DNA from: Streptomyces sp. NRRL S-646
GTDB taxonomy: Bacteria; Actinomycetota; Actinomycetes; Streptomycetales; Streptomycetaceae
Reading direction: 5' to 3'
Assembly (NCBI RefSeq): GCF_000720765.1
Contig: NZ_JODC01000013.1
Coordinates: forward strand, 186,001-250,000
DNA length: 64,000 nt
Every line of letters begins with the position of its first letter. Position 1 is the stretch's first letter. The translations under genes and the position numbers were made by a program. Under the pieces are notes generated by a model, which searched no databases, was not told where the DNA came from, and saw only the letters and a program-made list of their open reading frames with translations. Positions 7,889-16,703 of this stretch are shown piece by piece.

Positions 7889-8815
7889 TTACGCCCTGGC
7901 CACCAGCGTCAGCAGCGTCGCCTCCGGCGGGCACGCGAACCGTACCGGTGTGTAGCGGTTGGTGCCGCAGCCCGCCGAGACGTGCAGGTATGACGTACGG
8001 CCTTCCGCCGTGTGCCTGGACAGGCCCTTCACCCGCGCCGGGTCCAGATCGCAGTTGGTGACCAGGGCCCCGTAGAAGGGGATGCAGAGCTGACCGCCGT
8101 GGGTGTGGCCGGCCAGGATCAGGGGGTAGTCGTCCGCCGTGAAGGAGTCCAGTACCCGCAGGTAGGGGGCGTGTACGACGCCCATCGAGAAGTCCGCCGT
8201 GGCCGACGGGCCGCCGGACACCTGCGGGTAGCGGTCGCGCTTGATGTGCGGGTCGTCCAGGCCCGTCAGCTCCAGGGTGACGCCCTCGATCTTCAGGGTG
8301 TCGCGGGTGTTCGTGAGATTCAGCCAGCCCGCCGCGTCGAAGCCGTCCCGCAGGTCCTCCCACGGGTTGTGGATCGCGCCGACGACCGGAGGGTTGCCGT
8401 TCAGGCCGTGGCGGCCCTGGACCTTCTCCAGCAGGTAGCGGGCGGGGTTGCGGGGCCTCGGGCCGTAGTAGTCGTTGGAGCCGAAGACGTACGCCCCAGG
8501 GAAGTCCATCAGGGGGCCGAGGGCGTCCAGGACCTCGGGAACGCCCTCCGGGTCGGACAGGTTGTCGCCCGTGTTGATCACGAGGTCGGGGCGCAGGCCG
8601 GCCAGGGAGCGCAGCCAGCGCTGCTTCTTGCGCTGGCCGCCGACCATGTGGATGTCGGAGACCTGGAGGACACGAAGGGGACGCATGCCGGCTGGCAGGA
8701 CGGGAACCGTCACCCGTCGCAGCCGGAAGGAGCGGGCCTCGAATCCCGCCGCGTACACAACACCGGCGGCACCGGCCGCCGCGATCCCCAGAGGTACTCC
8801 GTATCGAGCGCGCAT
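7889..8815 (-). CDS. Metallophosphoesterase, calcineurin-like
   Basis: A 308-residue enzyme with an N-terminal hydrophobic anchor (PLGIAAAGAAGVVYAAGF) and the full set of metal-binding motifs: DIH in VSDIHMVGG, GDN in INTGDNLSD, GSND in VFGSNDYYGP, and GHTHGGQ near residue 235. This is the YkuE/calcineurin-like phosphoesterase pattern, usually membrane attached with an external catalytic domain. The physiological substrate is not evident from sequence. It is divergent from the GatB/YqeY-like gene. Confidence 0.88.
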   Translation of the reverse strand: MRARYGVPLGIAAAGAAGVVYAAGFEARSFRLRRVTVPVLPAGMRPLRVLQVSDIHMVGGQRKKQRWLRSLAGLRPDLVINTGDNLSDPEGVPEVLDALGPLMDFPGAYVFGSNDYYGPRPRNPARYLLEKVQGRHGLNGNPPVVGAIHNPWEDLRDGFDAAGWLNLTNTRDTLKIEGVTLELTGLDDPHIKRDRYPQVSGGPSATADFSMGVVHAPYLRVLDSFTADDYPLILAGHTHGGQLCIPFYGALVTNCDLDPARVKGLSRHTAEGRTSYLHVSAGCGTNRYTPVRFACPPEATLLTLVARA

Positions 8816-8934
8816 ACATCCATCGTGTCAGACCCGGAAGACCCCTCGAGTCGCGCTGCCCCTTGGCGGCCCGGGTCTCACCGCCCTTTAAATGAGCGGG
8901 CGTCGGACGTTCCACACCTGCGACAATCAAATCC

Positions 8935-9402
8935 ATGACCACCACGCTCAAGTCGAAGCTGCAGGAAGACCTCAACGCCGCGATCAAGGAGCGCAACGAG
9001 CTCCGCTCCTCGACGCTCCGGCTGACGCTCACCGCGATCACCAAGGAGGAGGTCGCGGGCAAGGAGAAGCGCGAGCTCTCCGACGACGAGGTGCTGAAGG
9101 TGATCACCAAGGAGGCGAAGAAGCGCCGGGAGGCGGCCGATGCCTTCGCGCAGGGTGGCCGGGCCGAGAGCGCCGAGCGGGAGAAGGCGGAGGGCGAGGT
9201 GCTCGCCGAGTACCTGCCCAAGCAGCTCAGCGACGAGGAGCTGGACGGGATCGTCGCCGCGGCCGTCGAGGAGGCCAAGGCCGCCGGCGCCGAGGGCCCG
9301 CGTGCCATGGGCGCCGTCATGAAGATCGTGAACCCGAAGGTCGCGGGCCTGGCTGAGGGCGGCAGGGTCGCCGCTGCGGTGAAGAAGCTGCTCGCGGGCT
9401 GA
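8935..9402 (+). CDS. GatB/YqeY domain protein
   Basis: A 155-residue, highly charged, helical protein of the YqeY family. It shows TLRLTLTAITKEEV near residue 30, the repeated EAKKRREAADAF region, YLPKQLSDEEL in the middle and GAVMKIVNPKVAG before the C-terminus. YqeY resembles the tail domain of the GatB amidotransferase subunit, so tRNA binding is assumed, but no defined function is known. The ATG at 8935 is well placed. A strong terminator (9436-9464) separates it from the convergent PBP gene. Confidence 0.9.
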   Translation: MTTTLKSKLQEDLNAAIKERNELRSSTLRLTLTAITKEEVAGKEKRELSDDEVLKVITKEAKKRREAADAFAQGGRAESAEREKAEGEVLAEYLPKQLSDEELDGIVAAAVEEAKAAGAEGPRAMGAVMKIVNPKVAGLAEGGRVAAAVKKLLAG

Positions 9403-9435
9403 ACGGCGCGGGGCGCGCCGACGGGAAACGCCTGT

Positions 9436-9464
9436 CAGGCCCGGGCCGCCCCGGCCCGGGCCTG
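9436..9464. terminator. Bidirectional terminator between yqeY-like and PBP genes
   Basis: CAGGCCCGGGCC (9436-9447) and GGCCCGGGCCTG (9453-9464) form a perfect 12-bp stem with a five-base loop between convergent genes. Confidence 0.85.
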
Positions 9465-9468
9465 CGCG

Positions 9469-11742
9469 TCAGCCGTGCCGCCCCCCGTTCCCGTTCCCGT
9501 TGCTCGTGCCCTGGAACAGGTTGTCCGGGATGGAGAAGGTGGGCGTCGGGAAGGTGGTGCCCCCGTTCGTGCCCCCGTCCGTGGCGCCGCCGGTCAGGCC
9601 GCCGATGAGGCCGCCGTCGGTGGTGCCGCCGTTGTCACCGTTGTTCCCGTCGTCATGGCCCTTCCCCTTGCCCTTGTTGGCGTCGGGGATGTTGACGAGG
9701 TTGAAGTCCTCCACCGCCCTGCCGTCCAGGGCGCCGGTCATCATGTCGCGCCAGATCGGGCCGGGGACCTTGCCGCCGTACACCTTCTCGTTCCAGACGC
9801 CGCCGATGGTGATGTCCTTCATCTGGCGCTTGTGGGCCGGGTCGCCGACCCAGACCGCGCCCGCCATGTTCGGGGTGTAGCCCACGAACCAGGCCGCGTA
9901 CCGGTTGTCCGTCGTACCGGTCTTGCCGGCGCTCGGGCGGTTGTCGAGGCCCGCCTCCTGGCCCGTACCGTCCTCGACCACGCCCTTGAGGAGTGTGGTC
10001 ACGGTGTCGGCGGTCTTCTGCGACATCGCGCGCGTGCAGGTCGACTTCGGCACCTGGAGGGACTTCTTCTGGCTGCCGACGGTCTGCGTGATGGACTCGA
10101 TGGCGACCGGCGTGCAGTACATGCCGCGCGAGGCGAAGGTGGCGTACGCGTTCGCCATCGTCAGCGGGGACATCTCCTGCGTGCCGAGGGCGATGGACGG
10201 GGCCTGCTGGATCTTCTTGCCATCGGCCCGCTGGACGCCCATCTTCTGCGCCATCGTCGTCACCGGGCAGATGCCGATGTCGCTGATCAGCTGCACGTAG
10301 TAGGTGTTGACCGACTTGGCGGTCGCCTCCTTCATCGAGTACGGGCCGTGCTCCTCGATGTTCTCGTTGGTGAGCTTGACGCCCTTCTCGTTCCAGGTCT
10401 TGCCGTCGCAGGCCGGGACCGGGGCCGGGTAGTCCATCTCGTACGGCGAGGAGTACGTCTGCGTCGCCGGTGTGCCGCCCTCTATGGCGGCCGCGGCCAC
10501 GATCGGCTTGAACGTCGAACCGGGCTGGTAGCCCGCACCGCCGCCCATGTCCGAGTTCACCGACAGGTCGATCTGCGTCTCGTGCTTGCCGAAGCCGTAG
10601 GGACGGGACTGGCCCATCGCGAGGATCTTGCCGGTGCCGGGCTCGACGATCGTCGCGGCGGTGGCCACGTCGTCGGTCTTGTAGACGTGCTCCTTGATGG
10701 ACGCCTGGACCGAGGACTGGGACTGCGGGTCGAGCGTCGTACGGATCGTCAGACCGCCCTGGTTCCAGACCTTCGCCCGGGCCTCCTTGGTCTTGCCGAA
10801 CATCGGGTTGGTGAGAAACACCTCGCGCACGTAATCGCAGAAGAAGCCGGCGCCCTTGACCGCGGTGATGCAGCCGTTCTTCGGCTGGCTGGGGTTGAGG
10901 CCCAGCGGCGTCTTCTTGGCCTTGTCGGCCTCCGCCTGCGAGATGTCGCCCATGTCGGCCATGCGCTGCAGGACGACGTTGCGGCGCCTGGTGGCCTCCG
11001 TGGAGTCGTTGACCGGGTCGTACCGGCTGGGTGACTGGACGATGCCCGCGAGGAGCGCCGACTCCTGGACGTTCAGGTCCTTGGCGTGCTTGGAGAAGTA
11101 GCGCTGGGAGGCGGCCTCGACGCCGTAGGCCTGCTCGCCGAAGAACGTGATGTTCAGGTAGTTCTCGAGGATCTTCTTCTTGCCGAGCTCTTCCTCGAGC
11201 TGGATCGCGTACTTCAGCTCCCTTATCTTGCGGCCGAGTGTCTGCTGTGTGGCCTGCGCGACCTTCGTCGGGTCGTCGCCGGCCTCCTCGATGGCGACGT
11301 TCTTCACGAGCTGCTGCGTGAGCGTGGAGGCGCCCTGGGCGACCCCGCTGCTCTGCACGTTCTTGTTGAGCGCGCGCAGGATGCCCTTCAGGTCGACCGC
11401 GCCGTGCTGGTAGTAGCGCGAGTCCTCGATCGCGACGATCGCCTTCTGCATGTACGGGGACATGTCCTTGAGGGGGACCACCGTACGGTCGCGCGAGTAG
11501 ACCGTGGCGATCTGGCCGCCGTCGGCGTCGAGGATCGTGGTGCGCTGGCTCAGGGGTGGCGTCTTGAGGTTGGCGGGCAGCTCGTCGAAACTCTCCACCG
11601 AACCCTTGGCGGCAAGTCCCAGCGCGCCGACGGCAGGCAGCGCGATACCGGCCAGGACGGCCCCCGCGAGCACACTGACACCGAGGAACTTGGCGGCCTG
11701 CTGCGTGGGGGACAGGCCACCGCCCGAGCGCTTCTTTGGCAT
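9469..11742 (-). CDS. Class A penicillin-binding protein (transglycosylase/transpeptidase)
   Basis: A 757-residue bifunctional peptidoglycan synthase. After a basic start there is one membrane helix (residues 17-45). The GT51 transglycosylase domain shows AIEDSRYYQHGAVD (catalytic Glu about 106), GASTLTQQL and ESALLAGIVQSPSRYDP. The transpeptidase domain has SxxK in QPGSTFKP (Ser about 409), SxN in AKSVNTYY (about 477) and KTGTTD (about 607). The tail is a low-complexity Gly/Asn/Thr/Asp-rich stretch. The gene is divergent from wblA across a 408-bp gap, the arrangement I recall for SCO3580-SCO3579. Confidence 0.95.
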   Translation of the reverse strand: MPKKRSGGGLSPTQQAAKFLGVSVLAGAVLAGIALPAVGALGLAAKGSVESFDELPANLKTPPLSQRTTILDADGGQIATVYSRDRTVVPLKDMSPYMQKAIVAIEDSRYYQHGAVDLKGILRALNKNVQSSGVAQGASTLTQQLVKNVAIEEAGDDPTKVAQATQQTLGRKIRELKYAIQLEEELGKKKILENYLNITFFGEQAYGVEAASQRYFSKHAKDLNVQESALLAGIVQSPSRYDPVNDSTEATRRRNVVLQRMADMGDISQAEADKAKKTPLGLNPSQPKNGCITAVKGAGFFCDYVREVFLTNPMFGKTKEARAKVWNQGGLTIRTTLDPQSQSSVQASIKEHVYKTDDVATAATIVEPGTGKILAMGQSRPYGFGKHETQIDLSVNSDMGGGAGYQPGSTFKPIVAAAAIEGGTPATQTYSSPYEMDYPAPVPACDGKTWNEKGVKLTNENIEEHGPYSMKEATAKSVNTYYVQLISDIGICPVTTMAQKMGVQRADGKKIQQAPSIALGTQEMSPLTMANAYATFASRGMYCTPVAIESITQTVGSQKKSLQVPKSTCTRAMSQKTADTVTTLLKGVVEDGTGQEAGLDNRPSAGKTGTTDNRYAAWFVGYTPNMAGAVWVGDPAHKRQMKDITIGGVWNEKVYGGKVPGPIWRDMMTGALDGRAVEDFNLVNIPDANKGKGKGHDDGNNGDNGGTTDGGLIGGLTGGATDGGTNGGTTFPTPTFSIPDNLFQGTSNGNGNGGRHG

Positions 11743-12150
11743 GAGGGCAGCCTACGTTCTCATTCGCCGGACACACGTATATGCCTTGGCCTAAGCTGCT
11801 CTCAACTGTCACAGCAGTAGGGCCACGTATCAATACGTCCGGCGACCCCGAATCGTTCCGGAGGTTCCCCAACTTTTTTGATGGGGACGTGTCCGAATCC
11901 GCCTTGTGTGTCACTTGGCGTCCGTTGTGACTCAACTGAACCGTCCCGTTTTGCCGGGAAGGTCACGTATGTCACCAGCTCACTCCCCCGGGTGATCTGC
12001 CGCTTACGCATAGTCCGTTCGGGCCATTCAAGATTGGGCCCGAAGGGGGTGTTGCGCTGTGCCCACCTTCCGTAACGTCCTCAACTGGCGGCGGTGAATA
12101 TGCCGCTGCCGCCGTGGGGGAGCCTCGATTCGGGAGAGGACGGCGCCGGT
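11743..12150. other. 408-bp divergent intergenic region upstream of wblA
   Basis: This gap separates the PBP gene from wblA and is relatively AT-rich for the genome (for example around 11870-12000). A long untranslated leader or multiple regulator sites upstream of wblA would fit, but I see no convincing hairpin or palindrome. A GGGAGAGGA ribosome-binding site (12132-12140) precedes the wblA ATG. Confidence 0.5.
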
Positions 12151-12489
12151 ATGGGCTGGGTAACCGACTGGAGTGCGCAGGCCGCCTGTCGCACTACCGA
12201 TCCGGATGAACTGTTCGTTCAGGGAGCAGCGCAGAACAGGGCCAAGGCAGTGTGCACCGGATGTCCGGTACGCACGGAATGCCTGGCCGATGCGCTCGAC
12301 AACCGCGTCGAGTTCGGCGTGTGGGGAGGCATGACGGAGCGGGAGCGTCGCGCACTGCTGCGCAGGCGACCCACCGTCACCTCCTGGCGCCGGCTTCTTG
12401 AGACGGCTCGTCTGGAGTACGAACGCGGCGTGGGGATCCTGCCGCTCGACGACGACGAGATGTACGAGAACTACGCGGCGGTGAGCTGA
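12151..12489 (+). CDS. wblA: WhiB-like Fe-S transcription factor WblA
   Basis: A 112-residue WhiB-family protein. Four cysteines bind the [4Fe-4S] cluster: C in QAACRTTDPDE, then CTGCPVRTEC. The G-V-W-G-G turn is in EFGVWGGMTERERRALL. Length and sequence match WblA, which in Streptomyces is needed for sporulation and generally represses antibiotic production. I chose the ATG at 12151 (MGWVTDWSAQ) because it has a good ribosome-binding site and gives the family length. A longer frame from 12094 adds a low-value extension. The neighbours (PBP, ArsA-like ATPases) support orthology to SCO3579. Confidence 0.95.
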   Translation: MGWVTDWSAQAACRTTDPDELFVQGAAQNRAKAVCTGCPVRTECLADALDNRVEFGVWGGMTERERRALLRRRPTVTSWRRLLETARLEYERGVGILPLDDDEMYENYAAVS

Positions 12490-12503
12490 GGGCACCCCTC
12501 GGC

Positions 12504-13871
12504 TCAGTCGACGGCAGCCTCGGGCAGCTCCGGCCGGTTGGCCGCGAGCCGGTCCCCGATGTCCCTGAGCCCTGCGAGGTCGTGCACATCGCCGGGCAGC
12601 GCGGCCACTTCGGCCACCGCCACCTCGGGGTGGAGCGCGGTGAAGCGGTCACGCGTGCGCTGCTCGCGGGAGAGCAGCTGCATACGTTCGGCGTGCAACC
12701 TCAGCAGGCCTGCGGTGAGCCGCTCGACGCCCTGGGCGCCCTCGTCCTCCTGATCCGGACCGGGGGAGTGGTTCTCGGACGCGGGAGGCTCTGCGGACCC
12801 GTCAGCAGGGGATTCGGAAGCGGGGGAGTCTGAACTGCCGTACGTGTCGGGAGAGTTACGAAGTCCAGCTTTCCCGCCGTCCTGATCGACAATGCGAGGC
12901 TCCACAAGATTTTCCGCGGCGGCGAGCGCCCGCTCGGCCGACAGCCGGGCGGCGCCGCTGCCGTGGACCCGGTTGAGCACCAGACCGGCCAGCGGCATGT
13001 CCTCGGCGGCCAGCCGCTCCACGAAGTACGCGGCCTCCCGCAGCGCGTCCCGCTCCGGCGCCGCCACCACGAGGAACGCCGTCCCGGGCGCCTGCAGCAG
13101 CCGGTACGTCGCATCCGCGCGCGTGCGGAACCCGCCGAAGGTCGTGTCCATCGCGGCCACGAACGTCTGGACGTCCTTGAGGAGTTGACCGCCCAGCAGC
13201 TTGCCGAGGGTGCCGGTCATCATCGACATCCCGACGTTCAGGAACTTCATGCCCGCCCGCCCGCCGAGCTTGGCCGGGGCGGTGAGCAGCCGGATCAGCC
13301 GGCCGTCCAGGAACGAGCCGAGCCGCTTGGGCGCGTCCAGGAAGTCGAGCGCCGAGCGGGACGGCGGGGTGTCGACGACGATCAGGTCCCACTCGTCCCT
13401 GGCGCGCAGCTGCCCGAGCTTCTCCATCGCCATGTACTCCTGCGTGCCCGCGAAGCCCGCAGAGAGCGACTGGTAGAAGGGGTTGTTCAGGATCGCGGCG
13501 GCCCGCTCGCCGTCCGCGTGCGCCTCGACGATCTCGTCGAAGGTGCGCTTCATGTCGAGCATCATGGCGTGCAGCTCGCCGTCCCCGTCGACGCCCTTCA
13601 CCCGGCGCGGGGTGTTGTCGAGCGAGTCGATGCCCATGGACTGGGCGAGCCGGCGCGCCGGGTCGATGGTCAGCACGACCACCTTGCGCCCGCGCTCGGC
13701 GGCCCTGAGGCCGAGGGCGGCCGCGGTCGTGGTCTTTCCCACCCCGCCCGAGCCGCAGCACACCACGATCCGCGTCTCGGGGTCGTCGAGCAGCGGGTCG
13801 ACGTCGAGCACACGCGCGGGGGCCAGGTGGTGGCGGGCGGTGTCCTGTGTGTGGGCCGGCTCCGGACTCAT
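12504..13871 (-). CDS. ArsA-like P-loop ATPase (second of a pair)
   Basis: A 455-residue ArsA/GET3-type ATPase. It has a deviant Walker A in CCGSGGVGKTTTAAALG, a switch region VVVLTIDPARRLA, and LIVVDTPPSRSALDF. The C-terminal extension is rich in Ser, Pro, Glu and Asp. The arsenite-binding cysteines of ArsA are not apparent, so a role as a paired anion or protein-handling ATPase is inference. The ATG at 13871 gives MSPEPAHTQ and lies 58 bp downstream of its paralogue, so the two form an operon conserved next to wblA. Its 3' end is 14 bp from that of wblA, which converges on it. Confidence 0.88.
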   Translation of the reverse strand: MSPEPAHTQDTARHHLAPARVLDVDPLLDDPETRIVVCCGSGGVGKTTTAAALGLRAAERGRKVVVLTIDPARRLAQSMGIDSLDNTPRRVKGVDGDGELHAMMLDMKRTFDEIVEAHADGERAAAILNNPFYQSLSAGFAGTQEYMAMEKLGQLRARDEWDLIVVDTPPSRSALDFLDAPKRLGSFLDGRLIRLLTAPAKLGGRAGMKFLNVGMSMMTGTLGKLLGGQLLKDVQTFVAAMDTTFGGFRTRADATYRLLQAPGTAFLVVAAPERDALREAAYFVERLAAEDMPLAGLVLNRVHGSGAARLSAERALAAAENLVEPRIVDQDGGKAGLRNSPDTYGSSDSPASESPADGSAEPPASENHSPGPDQEDEGAQGVERLTAGLLRLHAERMQLLSREQRTRDRFTALHPEVAVAEVAALPGDVHDLAGLRDIGDRLAANRPELPEAAVD

Positions 13872-13929
13872 GACATCCCCTGCTTCTGCTGCTTGTGCTG
13901 CTGACGGCTCGTGCTCCGCGTGCCCCGGC

Positions 13930-14907
13930 TCATGACAGGCCCTGCTCCCGCAGCTCGGTGGCCAGTTCGTACAGCCCCGCCAGGTCCATGCCCTCGGCGA
14001 GCAGCGGCAGTTCGTGCAGCGGCAGGCCCTGCTCGGCCAGCACCGCCCGCTGTTCGTGCTCCAGCGCGTACCGCTCGGCGTACTCGTCGGCCTGCTGCAG
14101 CAGCGGGTCCACCAGCTTCTCCGCGTTCCCACCGCGGCGCGCACCGCCGAGTCCCGCCGACGACAGCGACCTGGCAACAGAAGAACGCGGCACGCTGCGT
14201 ACGAGTTCCAGATCCTCCGCGTCCAACACCTCGGGCCGCACCATGTTCACGATGATCCGGCCCACCGGCAGCTTCGCGGCGCGCAGTTCGGCGATCCCGT
14301 CCGCGGTCTCCTGGACGGGCATCTCCTCCAGCAGCGTCACCAGGTGCACGGCCGTTTCCGGCGACTTCAGCACCCGCATCACGGCCTGCGCCTGATTGTG
14401 TATCGGGCCGATCTTGGCGAGGCCCGCCACCTCGTCGTTCACGTTCAGGAAGCGGGTGATGCGGCCGGTGGGCGGCGCGTCCATGACGACGTAGTCGTAC
14501 GCGAACCGCCCGGCCTTGTCCTTGCGCCGAACCGCTTCGCACGCCTTGCCGGTCAGGAGCACGTCCCTGAGACCCGGCGCGATGGTGGTGGCGAAGTCGA
14601 TCGCGCCGAGCTTCTTCAGGGCTCTGCCTGCGCCCCCCAGCTTGTAGAACATCTGGAGATAGTCCAGAAGGGCCAGTTCGGGGTCGATGGCGAGGGCGTA
14701 CACCTCCCCGCCCCCTGGAGCGACGGCGATCTTCCGCTCCTCGTAGGGCAGCGCTTCCGTCTCGAAGAGCTGCGCGATGCCCTGGCGCCCCTCGACCTCG
14801 ACGAGAAGCGTCCGCTTCCCCTCGGTCGCGAGGGCCAGCGCGAGGGCGGCGGCGACCGTCGTCTTTCCGGTCCCGCCCTTGCCGCTGACGACCTGGAGCC
14901 TGCTCAC
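13930..14907 (-). CDS. ArsA-like P-loop ATPase (first of a pair)
   Basis: A 325-residue relative of the downstream ATPase. The start is GTG at 14907 (SRLQVVSGKGGTGKTTVAAA), so the P-loop begins at about residue 8. An earlier TTG at 14937 adds ten residues. Further motifs are KRTLLVEVEGRQGIAQLF and YVVMDAPPTGRITRFL. The paired arrangement of two ArsA-fold proteins, one short and one long, is usual in actinobacteria, where a heterodimer resembling the two halves of ArsA is plausible. No cysteine metal site is evident. Confidence 0.87.
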   Translation of the reverse strand: MSRLQVVSGKGGTGKTTVAAALALALATEGKRTLLVEVEGRQGIAQLFETEALPYEERKIAVAPGGGEVYALAIDPELALLDYLQMFYKLGGAGRALKKLGAIDFATTIAPGLRDVLLTGKACEAVRRKDKAGRFAYDYVVMDAPPTGRITRFLNVNDEVAGLAKIGPIHNQAQAVMRVLKSPETAVHLVTLLEEMPVQETADGIAELRAAKLPVGRIIVNMVRPEVLDAEDLELVRSVPRSSVARSLSSAGLGGARRGGNAEKLVDPLLQQADEYAERYALEHEQRAVLAEQGLPLHELPLLAEGMDLAGLYELATELREQGLS

Positions 14908-15002
14908 GCCTTCGAGCCTAACCAGTCCGTGCGCCAACCACGCGACAGCCTGTGGACAACGCGACGGCAGGCGGTGGGCGGGCAGCGGCTAAAGTCGGCC
15001 AC

Positions 15003-15161
15003 ATGACCAAGTGGGAATACGCGACTGTGCCACTGCTCGTCCACGCAACGAAGCAGATTCTGGACACCTGGGGCGAGGACGGCTGGGAGCTCGTCCAGGT
15101 CGTGCCCGGGCCGAACAACCCCGAGCAGCTGGTGGCCTACCTGAAGCGGGAGAAGGCATGA
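15003..15161 (+). CDS. DUF4177-type small protein
   Basis: A 52-residue protein with the DUF4177 pattern: MTKWEYATVPLLVH, LDTWGEDGWELVQVV and a short basic end. The family consists of small single-domain proteins of unknown function. The ATG at 15003 gives the compact family length. A longer frame from 14952 has no support. The stop overlaps the next ATG (ATGA), coupling it to the RidA gene. A TTGTCCACA-like DnaA box on the minus strand lies just upstream (14951-14959). Confidence 0.8.
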   Translation: MTKWEYATVPLLVHATKQILDTWGEDGWELVQVVPGPNNPEQLVAYLKREKA

Positions 15162-15622
15162 GCGCCGTTGAGGCGAAGCTGGCCGAGCTCGGCCTGACCC
15201 TGCCCGAGGTCGTGCCGCCGCTGGCCGCGTACCAGCCGGCCGTGCAGTCCGGCTCCTACGTGTACACGGCCGGACAGCTCCCGATGGTGGAGGGCAAGCT
15301 GCCCGTCACCGGCAAGGTCGGCGCGGAGGTCACGCCCGAGGAGGCCAAGGAGCTCGCCCGCACCTGCGCGCTGAACGCCCTGGCCGCCGTGAAGTCCGTC
15401 ACCGGCGACCTGGACCGCATCGCGCGCGTGGTGAAGGTCGTGGGCTTCGTCGCCTCGGCCTCGGACTTCACCGGTCAGCCCGGCGTGGTGAACGGTGCCA
15501 GCGAACTGCTCGGCGAGGTGCTCGGCGACAAGGGCGTGCACGCGCGCAGTGCCGTCGGCGTGGCGGTGCTGCCGCTCGACGCACCGGTCGAGGTCGAGAT
15601 CCAGGTCGAGCTCGTCCCGTAG
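15158..15622 (+). CDS. RidA/YjgF-family protein
   Basis: A 154-residue protein of the YjgF/YER057c/UK114 superfamily. It contains SGSYVYTAGQLPMVEGKL, LDRIARVVKVVGFV and RSAVGVAVLPLDAPVEVE. The RidA arginine (here R of ARSAVGV) is present, so enamine/imine deaminase activity is possible, but many subfamilies lack it. It is coupled to the DUF4177 gene by a four-base overlap and precedes a Nudix hydrolase in the same direction. Confidence 0.88.
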   Translation: MSAVEAKLAELGLTLPEVVPPLAAYQPAVQSGSYVYTAGQLPMVEGKLPVTGKVGAEVTPEEAKELARTCALNALAAVKSVTGDLDRIARVVKVVGFVASASDFTGQPGVVNGASELLGEVLGDKGVHARSAVGVAVLPLDAPVEVEIQVELVP

Positions 15623-15681
15623 CGGCGCTCTGACCTCGGGGACCTCTCGAACATTCGCGCACCACGGGATAGCCTCCGCCC

Positions 15682-16587
15682 ATGGCGAATGGGCAGTGGT
15701 TTCCCGAGGACTGGCCGGAACGCATCCGCGGGCTCGCGGACGGCACGCTCACCCCGGTCGTTCCGAAGCGCGCGGCCACCGTCATGCTCCTGAAGGACAC
15801 CGACCGCGGCCCCGCCGTGCACATGCTGCGCAGACGCGCCTCCATGGCCTTCGCCGGAGGCGCGTACGCATATCCGGGCGGCGGCGTCGACCCCCGCGAC
15901 GACGAGCACCACGTCCGCTGGGCGGGCCCCACGCGCGCGTGGTGGGCGGAGCGGTTCGGCGTCGACGAGAGTGCGGCCCAGGCGATCGTCTGCGCGGCCG
16001 TGCGCGAGACGTACGAGGAGGCGGGCGTCCTGCTCGCCGGACCGTCCGCGGACTCCGTGGTCGGTGACACCACGGGCGAGGACTGGGAGGCCGACCGTGC
16101 GGCCGTGGCCGCCCGTGAGTACTCCTTCGCGGAGTTCCTGGACCGCCGCGGCCTGGTCCTGCGCTCGGATCTCCTCGGCGCCTGGACCCGCTGGATCACC
16201 CCGGAGTTCGAATCCCGGCGCTACGACACCTGGTTCTTCGTGGCCGCCCTCCCGCACGGCCAGCGCACCCGCAACGCCTCCACGGAGGCCGACCGCACGG
16301 TGTGGATCCGCCCCGGGGACGCGGCAGCCTCGTACGACAAGGGCGAGCTGACGATGATGCCGCCCACCATTGCGACCCTGCGCCAGCTGGTCTCCTGTGC
16401 CACGGCCGCCGACGCGCTCGCCGCGGCCCCTGGCCGAGACCTCACGCCCGTCCTCGCGCAGGCCCGGCTGAAGGAAGGCGAGATCGAGCTGTACTGGCCC
16501 GGCCACGACGAGTTCACCAAGCACATCCCGACCGATCGTCCGACCGACAGTCCGACCGACCTTCCTACCGGTGGAGCCTCCGCATGA
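15682..16587 (+). CDS. Nudix hydrolase
   Basis: A 301-residue protein with an N-terminal Nudix domain. After FAGGAYAYPGGGVDPRDDE comes a long insertion and then the Nudix helix AVRETYEEAGVLLAG with REUxEExGU. Substrate is unknown. Relatives with this insertion are annotated as diphosphohydrolases of the RppH/NUDT19 kind. The C-terminal end carries a Thr/Asp/Pro repeat (TDRPTDSPTDLPTG) that is partly copied in the following DNA. The stop overlaps the ATG of a 39-codon leader (ATGA). Confidence 0.85.
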   Translation: MANGQWFPEDWPERIRGLADGTLTPVVPKRAATVMLLKDTDRGPAVHMLRRRASMAFAGGAYAYPGGGVDPRDDEHHVRWAGPTRAWWAERFGVDESAAQAIVCAAVRETYEEAGVLLAGPSADSVVGDTTGEDWEADRAAVAAREYSFAEFLDRRGLVLRSDLLGAWTRWITPEFESRRYDTWFFVAALPHGQRTRNASTEADRTVWIRPGDAAASYDKGELTMMPPTIATLRQLVSCATAADALAAAPGRDLTPVLAQARLKEGEIELYWPGHDEFTKHIPTDRPTDSPTDLPTGGASA

Positions 16588-16703
16588 CGGACGCAGCAGC
16601 CCTTCCGGGCCGGTCGCGCGGCGGGGGCGCGATCTCTCGTGTGCCGGCCTCCGACCGACGACTCGACCGCCCGACGACGCCGACGGAAGAGAACACCGCA
16701 TGA
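16584..16703 (+). CDS. 39-residue leader ORF, duplicated start of the MBL gene
   Basis: ATG 16584 overlaps the Nudix stop and the frame ends TGA 16701-16703, overlapping the ATG of the MBL gene, so ribosomes could pass through all three. Its first residues MTDAAALPGRSRGGG nearly repeat those of the MBL protein (MTDAAALPGQPRGGV), the two ATGs being 116 bp apart. It therefore looks like a tandem duplication of the gene junction that left a short coupled reading frame. Whether it is translated or has any role is unknown. Confidence 0.55.
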   Translation: MTDAAALPGRSRGGGAISRVPASDRRLDRPTTPTEENTA